Assembly (NCBI RefSeq): GCF_032062135.1
Contig: NC_092862.1
Location: 43,289,116-43,353,115, forward strand
Direction of reading: 5' to 3'
DNA length: 64,000 nucleotides
Source of the DNA: Pyxicephalus adspersus
Lineage: Eukaryota > Chordata > Amphibia > Anura > Pyxicephalidae
Shown here: in pieces, positions 12,387-24,700 of the stretch
Layout of the letters: every line of letters starts with the position of its first letter
How positions within the stretch are numbered: position 1 is the first letter of the stretch
The notes under the pieces: generated by a model
Seen by the model: the letters and a program-made list of their open reading frames with translations, nothing else
What the model was told of the DNA's origin: nothing
Database searches by the model: none
Translations under genes and position numbers: made by a program

Positions 12387-13039
12387 TTGTCTAAGATATT
12401 CAAATAAATAATTAATTAATATTTAATACCCTAAAATATTTTGGCATGATGTTTTAACCTAACACAGTGAAATGATTATTATTGTACTTCACACAATATA
12501 AGGTTGCGCAAATACCATTAATGTTTCGGAACACTTACAATATGGAATGAAAGCCAACCAAAGTTTCAGCTGGATCTGACTACTTCACTATAGTTACAGA
12601 AAAACAAACACTCTTACTGTTCCTATCGGGAGCCTAAAACAACTGTAGACTTTTGTATTGAAAAGAGTATCAGGAAACAATTTCATAATAAACAAGTGTA
12701 TCAATAATATCTATCATTTTGGCTACCTGATCTGAAACATGACAATCTGGCACATTTCAATACAAATAAGAACAAAATGAATACTAAGGAATTACATGGT
12801 TGGTGAGGCTGAAAAACGATCATCATGTTTAGCCTTTCACCTTTAGCCTGTAGGTTTGGCTCTAAGGATCACAAAACTGTTTCCAATTTTTCATTAATAG
12901 AGAAAATACTTTCCTTTATGACCTCCATGGGCAGTCAGATCAATTCCCTGAATCAAAATATTGCTCTTACTTTTTAACAATTATTACTTTTGATGTTACT
13001 AGTTCTTAGAAAATGATGCTGTCGTGAAGTAAATTGAAT

Positions 13040-13405
13040 TTTTGAAATGAGCAGAAATGACCAAAGACCCACCCACGATAAGGCAGGTGTTTTTTTCAGA
13101 AATAGACAGGCAATTTCCTTTCTGCAATATCCTGTCTAACCTGTCTGATTCCTGCCTAGCTGTCAAATCTTGCTGAGCATCCACACGTTGGTTGCCAGAG
13201 AAACCCGGTAATCCCATCTTCCTTAGTGTGTACCAAGAATGGATGAACTCTTTCACACCTGTGTGGGAGTTACATCATCCTGGCCTGACCAATCAAAATG
13301 ACAGAAAGTTGTCTGCAGAAAGAAAAGAAGGAACAAGATGGCAGAGCCCGGCAACGGAACTAGGTCAGTTGAGTTTTGAAGGCTTAGTTTCACTTTAGGT
13401 ATTCT
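13040..13405. mobile_element. MITE family B, copy 1
   Basis: Shares the ordered blocks TTTCTGCAATA, GAGTTACATCATCCTGGCC, GACCAATCAAAATGACAGAA and terminal TTAGTTTCACTTTAGG with copies near 14925, 26445, 36938, 45000 and 45405. Long terminal inverted repeats are best seen in the 36938 copy. Non-autonomous DNA transposon; superfamily not determined. Confidence 0.6.
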
Positions 13406-14763
13406 ATAGTTTTAGACTTCTTAGGGAATATACATTTCAAAAAGGCTTTTTATATGAAAATACAATATTATATTCAGGTAAAACATAGTAGACCAAATTG
13501 CATGTACCCCAGTGTTCACTAAACAGGAACATACAGAGAATACAGTAGGATGTTCAGGATCATGTTTAGCAGGATTTCCACCCCAACAAAGTCTCAGCTG
13601 ACATATCAGAACTAGATATTTGAATGGCTGTTAAATAGTTTACAGTCCCATACATAATTTGACATATTCCCCAAAGTGGGAGACCAAAGTTTTTTTATCA
13701 CATGAGGGTGAGGAAGGTAATGCTATAACCATAAGGTAGTCAGAGAACATCAGACACGGGCAGCATAAGGTAGCTGGGCTCCAGTGCTGTGGCTGGTGGA
13801 GGATAAGGTGGCAGATTGCCTGTGGTTGCCATAAATTGGAGCCGACAAAAGTTCTGAACGAGAGGCAACCATTTCCAGTATTTATGTCAATGTGTATACT
13901 GTAACATAGAAAGCTTCTCTTTTATACCAGTTTTTTTATTGTTTAAATGTCATAAAGGTTATATATATAATAAAAATGTCTGTAACTAACAAGTTACTCA
14001 ATTTGTAACATAGTAAGTTGTGCCTAGAGCCAAGTAACTGCAAATGAAGTATGCACTTTACCAACAGAGAACGCCAAGAACAGTCCAGTTAATTTGATTG
14101 AAGGTGTCAAGTGAACCACTGGATAGCAGCCATGGATGTTTGCATTTTTTGAATGATTGAACAGGAGATTCTTGTACTGAATGTCATACTAATCTAGTCA
14201 TATCAGAATACAACTAGTGGAGATGTATCCTAAACCAACATACTCTATGTTACTCATCTGGGAATTATAAATGTGTACATGCTTAAATAACATTTCAAGT
14301 TGAAGTTTAATATTCAAATTTTGTTTTATTTCCATGGTTCATCCTACCCACTCATCCACATACTGGTGGTATTTTTAAATAAAACCTTTCCATTTTCATT
14401 AAATACTTTATCTTTGACCCAGTGACATAACTACAATGTTTCGTAATTTTCATGCATTACAGCAGACCACCTTGTGTAACACTCACATTCTTGAACTTCT
14501 ATGATTAAAGAGACTAAAATCCATGACTGTGGACGGTCAGAGTATTCATCGGCTCCCAACAACCAATGTAAACAGCATTATTCACATCAACTGATTATAG
14601 ATGGGGTTCCCCCAACTTCTGAAAATATTGTAAGGATCCCTCAGGGCAAAAAGGTTGAGAAAGACTGCAACAGCATTTACTACATAAACTGATTTTCATA
14701 ATTATGCATGAGTGCAAAAACCCAAAAAATGTAAAAGTGAGACAGGGAACCCACCTTTCCATA
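13406..14763. other. Unassigned stretch
   Basis: No gene or clear repeat. A GGCAGCATAAGGTAGCTGGG-type patch at 13750-13850 is GC-richer but unidentified. Confidence 0.5.
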
Positions 14764-14830
14764 TTACATAGTTACATAGTAGGTTAGGTTGAAAAAAGAC
14801 ATAAGTCCATCAAGTTAAACCACTAGGGAA
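14764..14830 (+). repeat. Widespread anuran repeat fragment (ACATAGTTACATAGTAGG)
   Basis: TACATAGTTACATAGTAGG, then GGTTGAAAAAAGACATAAGT and CCATCAAGTT: a motif block very common in frog genomes. Confidence 0.65.
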
Positions 14831-14924
14831 ATAAACATATCCCGGATATAAAACCCTATGGGCACACTTTTGTCTTCTTGCAGTCCTCAGGGTCTTCAGG
14901 GACAGGCAATGTTCCTCCTTTAAT

Positions 14925-15150
14925 AACTGTTCTTAGCTGCCCAATCACCTCCTAGCTGCCAATTTTGTTAAATTTTTGTTGCACGTGCCAAGAATAATTG
15001 AACACCCAGGGGCATGCATAGGAATTACATCATCTCGGCAAGGCCAATCAAGTTGAACAAAGGTCACATGAAGAAAAGAAAAAAAACAGGTGTACCCTGG
15101 GATGGAACAGGGATAGATGAGTGTTTAAGATTTAGTTCTGCTTAAATTCT
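14925..15150. mobile_element. MITE family B, copy 2 (partial)
   Basis: Shares CCAAGAATAATTGAAC, GGAATTACATCATCTCGGC and GGCCAATCAAGTTGAAC with the 13040 copy. It ends about 550 bp before the AQP4 start codon. Confidence 0.55.
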
Positions 15151-15704
15151 TTTTAGGCATACAGGAATGTATTTGAAGTCAGTTTTTTTAATATACATTT
15201 TTATTGAAAGAGGTTTTTTTTTGTTTAGGTTGGATGTTCTCTATATACAAACATGTGGCCAATAAAAAAATGAAAGGCACTACAATGCTTTAGTAAAGAA
15301 ACTAGATGCTTTGTCAGTAAGACAGCAGATAATGTCTATTTTTGTGGCTCATGCAATACCCATTAAGAGGGCTTTGATAATAGCAGACACAAAACATTTA
15401 AATAGAACAATGTTCGGTACAAGCAACTTAATATTAAAGAATTTCCGGATTATTGTGTGCACTTTTTATTACAATTTTTCCATCTATATAATAAACTTTA
15501 AAAATGAGCTGACAAGGCGATTCTAAATGTATTCCTGTGATCAGATATAATTTGGCATCAGTATATCAGTGACATCACACCTGGAGCACATATCCATTTC
15601 CACCCCTACTCCTGCAAAACCCAATCAGACAACTTGCTGAAATCTGACTCCTTGTGTTCTTCTGGTGTGGACTATTAGAACATTTCATTCTATCCTAAGG
15701 AGGA
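15151..15704 (+). promoter_or_regulatory. AQP4 5' flank: probable promoter and 5' UTR
   Basis: The transcription start cannot be fixed from sequence. Seen upstream of the ATG: a CCAAT box at 15621-15625 and an AT-rich TATATAATAAA stretch near 15486, either of which could belong to the core promoter. There is no CpG island. The upstream limit is set by the repeat ending near 15150. Confidence 0.35.
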
Positions 15705-15736
15705 ATGAGTGACAGACCTGAGTCAACCGTTAGAGG
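15705..15736 (+). CDS. AQP4: AQP4 coding exon 1 (N-terminal MSDRP exon)
   Basis: A 32-base coding exon, too short for ordinary ORF calling. It reads [10 protein letters not shown] plus two bases of the next codon, then a strong donor GTAAGTG at 15737. It is placed by three facts: mammalian AQP4-M1 also begins MSDRP; the phase (two bases left over) fits the single leading base of the exon at 26831; and the join gives Gly11-Lys12-Cys13, putting every later residue at its human number. The start codon has G at -3 and A at +4, a fair initiation context. The exon lies 11 kb from the next one. The spliced product is inferred. Confidence 0.9.
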
Positions 15737-18700
15737 GTAAGTGCTTTACATTGTGTTAGCTTTTACAAGTAGTGCATCATCATTTTCCATTTGTGAGGGA
15801 CAGATGGCTTTTATTTAGATAGCAGACATTGGAGATTTCTAAACACAGGTAAAAAAAATAAATCAAAGGCATTCATTCTATGTATTCCTATTATAAATGG
15901 ATTGTATTCTTACTATCTAAAGCATCTATCATAACTTAAAAATTAATATTGGCATTCAGTAAAGATGTATAAAACAACAATGCGCTAAATGCAGTAACTT
16001 ATAACAGCTATTCAGATTTTGTGTTACCACTATTTAGATTTCTTCAGAGATTGGTTTGCTGAAATTTTACCATTTTCTTTTTTTACTATTTATACACCAT
16101 TTTTTATTGGGATAATTTTGTTTTTAAATAGTTTTAAGGGACAGTCTACAGAAACTGTCTGAAAATGTTAGTTGCCTGACTCAGCTCAAGGAAGTCAGGG
16201 AAAAGTCAGAGCACCTCATTGGATCAGCATGGCAGTCAAGCAATTAGCATTTTCAGGTAAAGAGGGCAAACATAATTCTCCATAGTGCCCCAGCATGTGC
16301 AAGTTGTGAAAGCAGATCATTCAGACTGACATTCCCAGAAACATTCCCTGGTTGAGAATCTTCCAGGTCCATGTGTTTCAATGGCAGTGATTGATTATCC
16401 ACCAGGAAATGTTTCAGGAAATGTCTAATTCACTGCTTTATAAGTAGACCCTAAAGCGGTATTGTGTAATTCAATCGGAACAAGTAAATGATCTATGATA
16501 TTTAAATAAGCTCCTGTTCATGCAAATATAGTTGGATCTTCCATGATATTAACACAGAATGGTACATGACTGAACCCAACTCAGGTATACCTTTTATACT
16601 ATATATGTTCTGTTGAATAAAGCATACTATCAATATAGCACTTTTACATAGGTGAGATAAATAAACCAGCACTATATCAAATCACAGTACCACACAATGC
16701 AATCCTTAAAACATAAATATTACATTTTATATTAGATGCCTGTAATATGATCCATGATCTGACTTCATCCTAGAGTCACCTATCCGGACTAATGACATGC
16801 ATGATATTTTTATGAATGTGCTTGCTGCTTTTTTAGCAATTAAGTAAAGTGCTAAAAGAAAACTATACAAAGGCCCTCTGATGGACTGTTGCAATTACTT
16901 TAATACAAATGCATTAACATGATTTGTATTAAGGCACCCAATTCCTTGCAACACTTCAAACAATTGAAAAGCCCACAATTCACACGTCACATGACATCAT
17001 AATACAGCGCACAATACTTTGTCGCAGAATATCTTGGCTGCATTGCATGCCACTGTATTACTTCACAATTGGAAACATCAAACAATGTTTAAAAACACAT
17101 GTTACAATACATGCAGTAAATAATTTGTCTTAGTGCATGTTTCAGCAATGCAGGCCTACATTGTTTCACTAAAACAAAAAAACAAAACAATTATTTATGT
17201 CTGATACAATTATATCTTATAAGGATGGATATTTATTTTCATATGGCCTGAAATCTCATGTATACAGTTTGCTCTGACTCTATAAGCCCGTAAGGCCGTG
17301 GTTTATTGTCTTTTGTACATAGGTATTGCACAATAAACATACAATAATGTCTTCCATAAGACACAAATGGACGCAGGTTGCAGCATTGGGCTGATTTCAC
17401 TCTACAATGTTTGTTTTTCCAGTTATTCCACAAGATTGTCATTTGAAGGAAACATACTAGTAATGGAATAATCCTCAAAACAACTTAATGAGGAACTCCA
17501 CACAAAATGAATGCAGTTAACCCTTTATGTTGTGACCATAGCATGGACCTCCACCCCACCCTTTGGCATCCAGTACATAATGGTTTCCCAATTCATTCTT
17601 CCATATGCCAAAGGGGAATCCAGTAGGGGTTAGTTACACCATATTGCTTCAATGACATTAGGCAGTCAATAACATTTCACCTCACATCACATACAACAAA
17701 ATATGCATGGGGTAAACCAAAGCATTGATGACTGAAAGTACACTAATACTGTCTCTTCTTGAAGTAAAATATCAGCCACATAGGGAATGTACTGTTTTCA
17801 ATAGGGGACTTGTGAGAAGAACACAAACGTTGTGTAACAATGCAAAGAAGGAAGCAAAGCTTGAGAATTTATTGGGCAAATACTATTATAAACAAAACTT
17901 TTCTAAACAGAACTTTTAAACCTAACAAATGCTTCTATTTACATGTAATTTTAATTAATGGAAAGTCTATTGGACTACTTTGTAAGTTTCACATGTAGCA
18001 ACCATTGCAATGTCAAGCATGTTCCTGACAATTTAGTTTGATAGCAAACTCATTTCGATGCAAACAGTCCTGTCCAAACACAGTATATCACACATCTGAA
18101 TACCAGAGAATGTGTAAATAAAATTAATATTGGTAAGACAGGGTTCCTGGGGGTTGATTGCTGGACTTTCTTTGATTCAGGTTTACAAATGTCAGTAACC
18201 AGGGTAATCACAAGTATTCTGCATTACCTAACAAACTGGGTACAATTATATCAAATAGAATACAATTTGAAATATCCGCAGCAACAGGGAAAATTTTAAA
18301 GGAAGTACAATACCTTTTTCCTATTTAAACTTTTTCACATTGCATACAAAAGCATATGACATATATCTCATGATGAGCATACATAAATATTCATAGTGGC
18401 AATAACAAGGACACAAAGACAAGAAATAATATCAGCTATAAAATTCCACAATAAAAAATTACATTATAAGCATTAAACATAACACCACCACCTAGTGGCA
18501 AAACTAGCAGTCACAGTATGATGTTTGAAATTGGTTGTTGCAGCTATGTCTGTAAAAAAGCATATAATGAAAAATACCATTGATCCAGCTTTGTTGGCAC
18601 AAAAACGCTTTGTAAAATAAAAGCACCATCTCACTTGTCAGCAGTTAATTTCAACTACTACTACTAAAAATGTTTATTAATTTAGCACACACAAAATAGC

Positions 18701-21700
18701 AAGCTGTATGTATTTAATGTCTGATGTGTAAACATTTTTGTGAACCAAGTTTATTGAAAAAACAGTTTGCAAGTCAAATCATTGTTTATTAAGTAAAAAC
18801 ATTATTATGTAAGGACATGTATTATCCCCTTCAAGCTGATCAATAGTCATCCCAATACATATATATTTTTAATTCCTAATTATGCTATAAAATATACTGC
18901 TAGTATATGCTATAAAATATACTTTTTATCTGTGAAATATAATTTACTGTGTATATCCCTACTAACAGAGCATTCAGTGCAGCAAGAGAATATCTATGGC
19001 TATGTGGAGAAGCTGTTGGGGTTAGAACAATACAACTGACACACCCCATATCTCTCATACATAGATACATTACATCTACCCACCATTTAGTGGATTTTGC
19101 TGGGTGGGCGGAGCATGACCAGTATATTTTATAAAATCCTTCCCCCAGACCAATGTCCATAATAAAACTGCAATCCAAAAGTGTGACAGGAGCCATTTGC
19201 TGAATAGACACTGAAGCCAGTTACAGCCAGGTAAATAATTTTAAAAACAAAATACTTGTAATGCAGCTTTTAGTCCTTTTATCTCATACCAGCTCTCTAA
19301 ATAAGTTTGATAAATTTACCAAAACCTTATATCGCAAGTAAAATCTTTTGCAAATTAGTAGAAATTCTTTGGTGTCTTTGATTTGATCTGTTACAATTTT
19401 TTTTCTAAATAAATTAATAATAGATATCATATATCACTATATATTACACATTATAGGCGTAAATTGGAGAAACGTTTTTGTTTTAAGAATTAAACCAGAT
19501 TTAAAAAAATGTATTTATAGGAATAGTATAGTACCTCTGAGACTGTCATTACCTTCCTCCCTGGACAGTACACTTGAAAATACCACTGTCTTTCCTAATA
19601 CCAAACAAATACCACAGTAACTATGTACACAATAGTACTAAAAGGTGAAAATAAAGATAAATGACTCACTCATTGTATGCAGAATAAGAATAATAATAAT
19701 AAACAATTGCTGTGTATGTATTTATAGTCTAACAGGTTTCTTGTTATGGCAAGGTGTTAAAAACACAGTAGTATACCTTTTTATTTAGGGGGTTGTACAC
19801 CACCAACCATCTACCAACTTATCAGACTAAAACCTTTATTCTCCCTCTACTATTATTGGTAGGTGGGTTACTGTGAAACAAAACTGACATTGTTTATGAA
19901 GTTTACATATATGTCCAAGGATGTTTTTTGCAGCAGTATTCCTTCAACAGCTGTTTTCCAAAAATATTCCCAAAGCTTTTAAGTTGAAATATTAAATCAC
20001 AAACACTTTAATAGTCACAGTACAAAGGCACAAACTGGGATCACCCACTGATTATGTTTTGAAGTTCCCACTATACAATAGCAGGGCCCGTCTATTGTGT
20101 CTCAGTTACCAAAAAACATATTTTTATACCATTTAAAATGTATTAAATTCCTACCTGAACACCATAAGGTACCTGCTGTTCATTATCTAGCAAACACCAT
20201 TTCCCTGGTTGATGTTCTTCCTGGTCACTTTGACATGGTTATTAGACAATGAGATAGCTGCTGCCAAAAGTCATGTCTGCAGTGTGAAAGTATAAATAAT
20301 GTAAAGCTGATATCTACATAAACAGCTGCACACCACTGCAAACGTTTTTTTAAATGCTGTTAAATCTTTTTAAAATATTATATTTTTGTCTGTCTATTTC
20401 TGTGATGTATACATCGCTTTTGAACAGCATAGTAAGGGATCTACCTGGAATACCTGGTTTACCTTTGCTGCAGTTTCACTTATAGCCCCCACCCCACCTT
20501 GACAATAACAGGAGAATGCTGATTCCCTAATCTGTCTGTAAACATATCACTTTGCTTACTTCTACTATCACCATGATCTGTACTTGCAGCATACCTGACT
20601 CTCCCCCTCTCTGAACTCTGCTATACAGATTGTATATTAGACTGCAAGAACTCCTGTACTTACTGCTTGCATTGAAAACTAATGGTGCATAATTGGTTAC
20701 AGAGCTGCAATAATACTAAATAAATTACAGATCAAAAGATATTTAGATTTTTGCCTATTGAACAGATTTTAGAAAACACTCTGGTGTATTATTAGACATA
20801 AAGGGGATCAAATAAGAGGAATTCACTGTTACGGTGTACAAACACTTTTAAAAAATGACTCTGTCAAGTGTATTTAATAAAGAAGAATAGAATGTTTACT
20901 TAGCACAGCAAAGATAAGTCCACTTCAATTTCACAATCATCTGCAGTGCAACTTCCAAAAACACAATTTTGCCTAAACATAAGGTTTGCTTCCAATGGTA
21001 TTTACAGGTAACTGATTTTAAGGCTGTTACAAAAAGGGAGTAACCTGGCACATGATTCAAACATTAAATTAGAGAATAAAAACTACCATATTGCATTCTT
21101 GGATGAGATTGGAGAATATTTTTCAATCTTCTTTTACTTTATTTGCACTGTTCACTTAGTAAAAAGAATATTTTCCTTGCTTATTGAATTTTAGTTAAAG
21201 CTGAGCTGACATGAATCATCTAATCATGTACAAGCAAAAATCTTTTTCTTTTTTTCCCATTTCCTTGCATGTGATTGGAAACTCTTTGCAATGTAAATGT
21301 TCACCACATGCACTAAAAACAGGATAATTACCTTTCAAGGTGATAATTTTGGTATAAATAAACTCAGCATTGACTTTTCTACATTGTTTATGGCAGAGCT
21401 GATGACTATTATTCTATCTCCAAGAAACACAGGTAAATGTGTATAGCACATTTATAGCATTTTTGCAGCAACTTATTCAGCAATAGAGCTTAGAAAATAA
21501 AATAATAATAAACGCACACAAGAATAGTCATATTGTAAGTCTTCACATTATAAATAATACAACTCACACATTGAATTGTATTTACTTGAAGAACATAAGA
21601 TCTGCGTTAACCCTCTTATTAAAGAGAACCTGTCATCTCTCCAATGCTATTACATAGGAGACATGTCAGCACCTTTGTAATATAAAAACAGTTCAGTAAA

Positions 21701-24700
21701 AAAAAATATAAAGGAGTGTTTAAAAAAAACTTATCATGTAAAAGAAAAAAAAATAGCAAGAACACTTAAGAGCTCCCCTTCCTCCCCACATACTCATACA
21801 AATAAAAACACACATGTATGGTGTGCTTGTGAATACTCAGCACATATTGGGTATTATCATACACGTGTGGATAAGAGGAATATTTCTGAGGTTGTTATTG
21901 AGGTTAACTCTAAAAGTGATGAGCTGAAAAGGTTTCTAAAGTATCAGCTATTTAACACTTTTTAGTATCATTGTTTTCAATGTTTCACAGGTGCATACAA
22001 TTATATGGCTTCACATATTCACATATTTGTATTTTTACTTGACAAAGTCTTCTTTATGGACTAAAAATATATAAAGTATATGTTCAAGTGTTGCAGTTTT
22101 GTATGTTTCTGTAGTTTATATATATATATAATGGTTACAGTTGTAAATGTTCTTTTAATATTTAGACCTAAAGCGCCCTCTAATGATAAATTTTTGCTAT
22201 GACACATAATATGATTTGAATCCTGGTACAGATTACTAGCTACAGAATTCAGAAATATGCATCTACATACACTGTGATGTGTTAGTAAATATATCCTGAA
22301 ATAAAAATGTTACAATTTAATATATTTCAGCCTTGGAGAGCTTTAATAAATCAGGTCCTTTATGTCCCACCACAAAAATATGCCACCCCCAGGCCCTTGT
22401 AAATGTAAATCAATAAATACATCCAAACACACCGTATTGTAGTGAACGCCCTCACTTCTATAACTGCCACAATGCTACATACAAGTTTGATACATTTAAA
22501 CAGCTTCCTTGATCTTTATTCTAGACTGTTACTATATGATACATAGCTAAAAATAACTACCCCTAATAACAAAAAAAATCATAATATAGGAAATATAAAT
22601 CCAATATATAGGATAACACCAACCCAAGGCTAGGTCTACATGGACTGTTTACCCAGCCAATAGGCCAGTTCACGCTAGAATTTTTTTAACCTTTTATTAA
22701 TGAGATGCAAGCAGTTAGACAGTCTTAAAATACCCATAAAAACCCCAATGCACCCAACAAAATGAATGAATGTCTAGGGCTAATTTAAAACATTTGTGCC
22801 AGGTTTTATTCTTTGTTTTTGTTTGTTTATGAGTGTTTTCTATGATTCTACCTCAACTTTGCCACATGGCCTGATTCAAAACGCCTTAATAAACACTTTA
22901 AAACACAAACAAAAGCTGTCTGTACATGTATTACAAGTTATAAGTAACGTCAGTGTTGAAGAATTTTTAGCCCCAATCACTTTCCATTACCATTGATCTC
23001 CACACATTTATCCAAAATGACAAAATTAGACAGTCAGCCAATTATTCACAAAAATATTTTTTTGTGGAGCAAAATTGTACAATACTTCAACCATAAAAAA
23101 TCATTTGAATGATACAGGATGTTTAAAGATCCTCATAGATGACGCATATTCTCTACTGATCTATGTGTATATATGTCCTGCTGTTTGCTGTTTTTGAGTG
23201 AATATGAAGACATATCAGCAAAACGATTCACCAAAGTGTGTTTCAGAAGAACAGTCAGTAGTAGCATTTACCAACCAATCATTGTACACTCTTCATTTTG
23301 CAGTACTTGTTTCAGTTAGGTAGACAGTTTTTATAATATACACTCATGTAACAGCTTTCCTGAGCAGGGACGACCCTAGGGAGGGGCAAATTGTGCTGCT
23401 GCTCAAGGGCCCTGGAGTCTACTCAGCCAGCAGGGGCCCTCACAATGGCCCTAAGTTAATTCAGCAGGGGGCCTAAGTCAGTTCAGCACAAGGGCCCAAG
23501 ACCATTGTTCCCAAAACAAAGCCTTTTCTTTCTTTAATTTTGGGTTGCAATTACTTCATCAGTAAAAATGACTATACAATACAAAAATACAGGCCGACTG
23601 TCCATTTTTATACTGTAATGCACTAATCCACCAATTATGCACCTAGGACTTTTATAAATGTTAGTATTAAATGAAGTAAATCAGTGTTTGAAAACATACC
23701 ATTGCATAGACTGATGTTCCAGAACAGATTTATAACAATTTACTAAAATTTACTATATACTAATACATAATAGTAAATAAATTGTGACTCTAAACGTGAC
23801 CGGAAATTGAAAAGCATTTGCAAAGTATTATTGATGTGTTAAGGCCGCTATAAACCTTTGCAAATACATCTTAAATTTAAGGGATAATCAAACCATTAAA
23901 AACATTTCAACAAATCAAATGACAAAGTCAAACAGCCTTGGGATATGTAATCTTGCAGATCCATTAAAGTTTCCTCCCAAACAAAAGGAAATTAAACAAA
24001 TATGATTATATGAGGGATTATGCATCACCTTCTGTTAATTTTAAAATTGTAGAGTTCATGGGCACTTTGGTAAATCCAAATATAATTAGAAATGTAATAC
24101 ACAACAGAATACTCCATATTACAGCAGAATTACCACAAGGACAGACTCTGATACAGCATGGAAGTGGGATGCTCCCATTTATTATCTGCTCTTCGAGCGA
24201 CCTTGAGCAGTGTACATATTGGGCCTGATTTATGAAAGCTCTCCAAGGCTGGAGAAATATACTTTCATCCGTGAAGCTGGGTGATCCAGCAAACCTGAAA
24301 TTAATTTCTTTGAAGTCATTTGCTATTTGCCAGCAAATGTTTTTTCAATCCTGGACCAGATCCATTTTCAGATTTGCTGGATCACCCAACTTTACTGATG
24401 AAAGTGTATCCTCTCCAGTTTTGCAGAGCTTTAAAAAAATCAGGCTTAATATGTAGGGGGCTGCTTGGCTGGTTGGAGAGCTCATATAGATTTGTGCTAA
24501 AAACAATGGACTAGGTAACAAAGTGGTTCTGATAAAGATTCAGGGATCTCCAAGAACGGTTTTCAATAAAAAAAAGGTGGCCAAAGATTAAAAAGAAGCA
24601 TCACTATGGCAAAACTTGTGTGCTGCGTTTGGTGTGTTATTGGCATGGTAAGTACAACTAGCTTTGTTGGGAACCAGCAATCAATAAATCTGACTGGAGT

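Larger units (their letters stand above)
9865..13039. other. Unassigned AT-rich stretch with (TA)n arrays
   Basis: Contains (TA)n at 11121-11157 and 12343-12382, and a short one at 12302-12315. No gene was recognised. Confidence 0.55.

Noticed and set aside
24232..24514. Two overlapping + strand frames in intron 1
   Set aside because: They coincide with a hairpin MITE copy.
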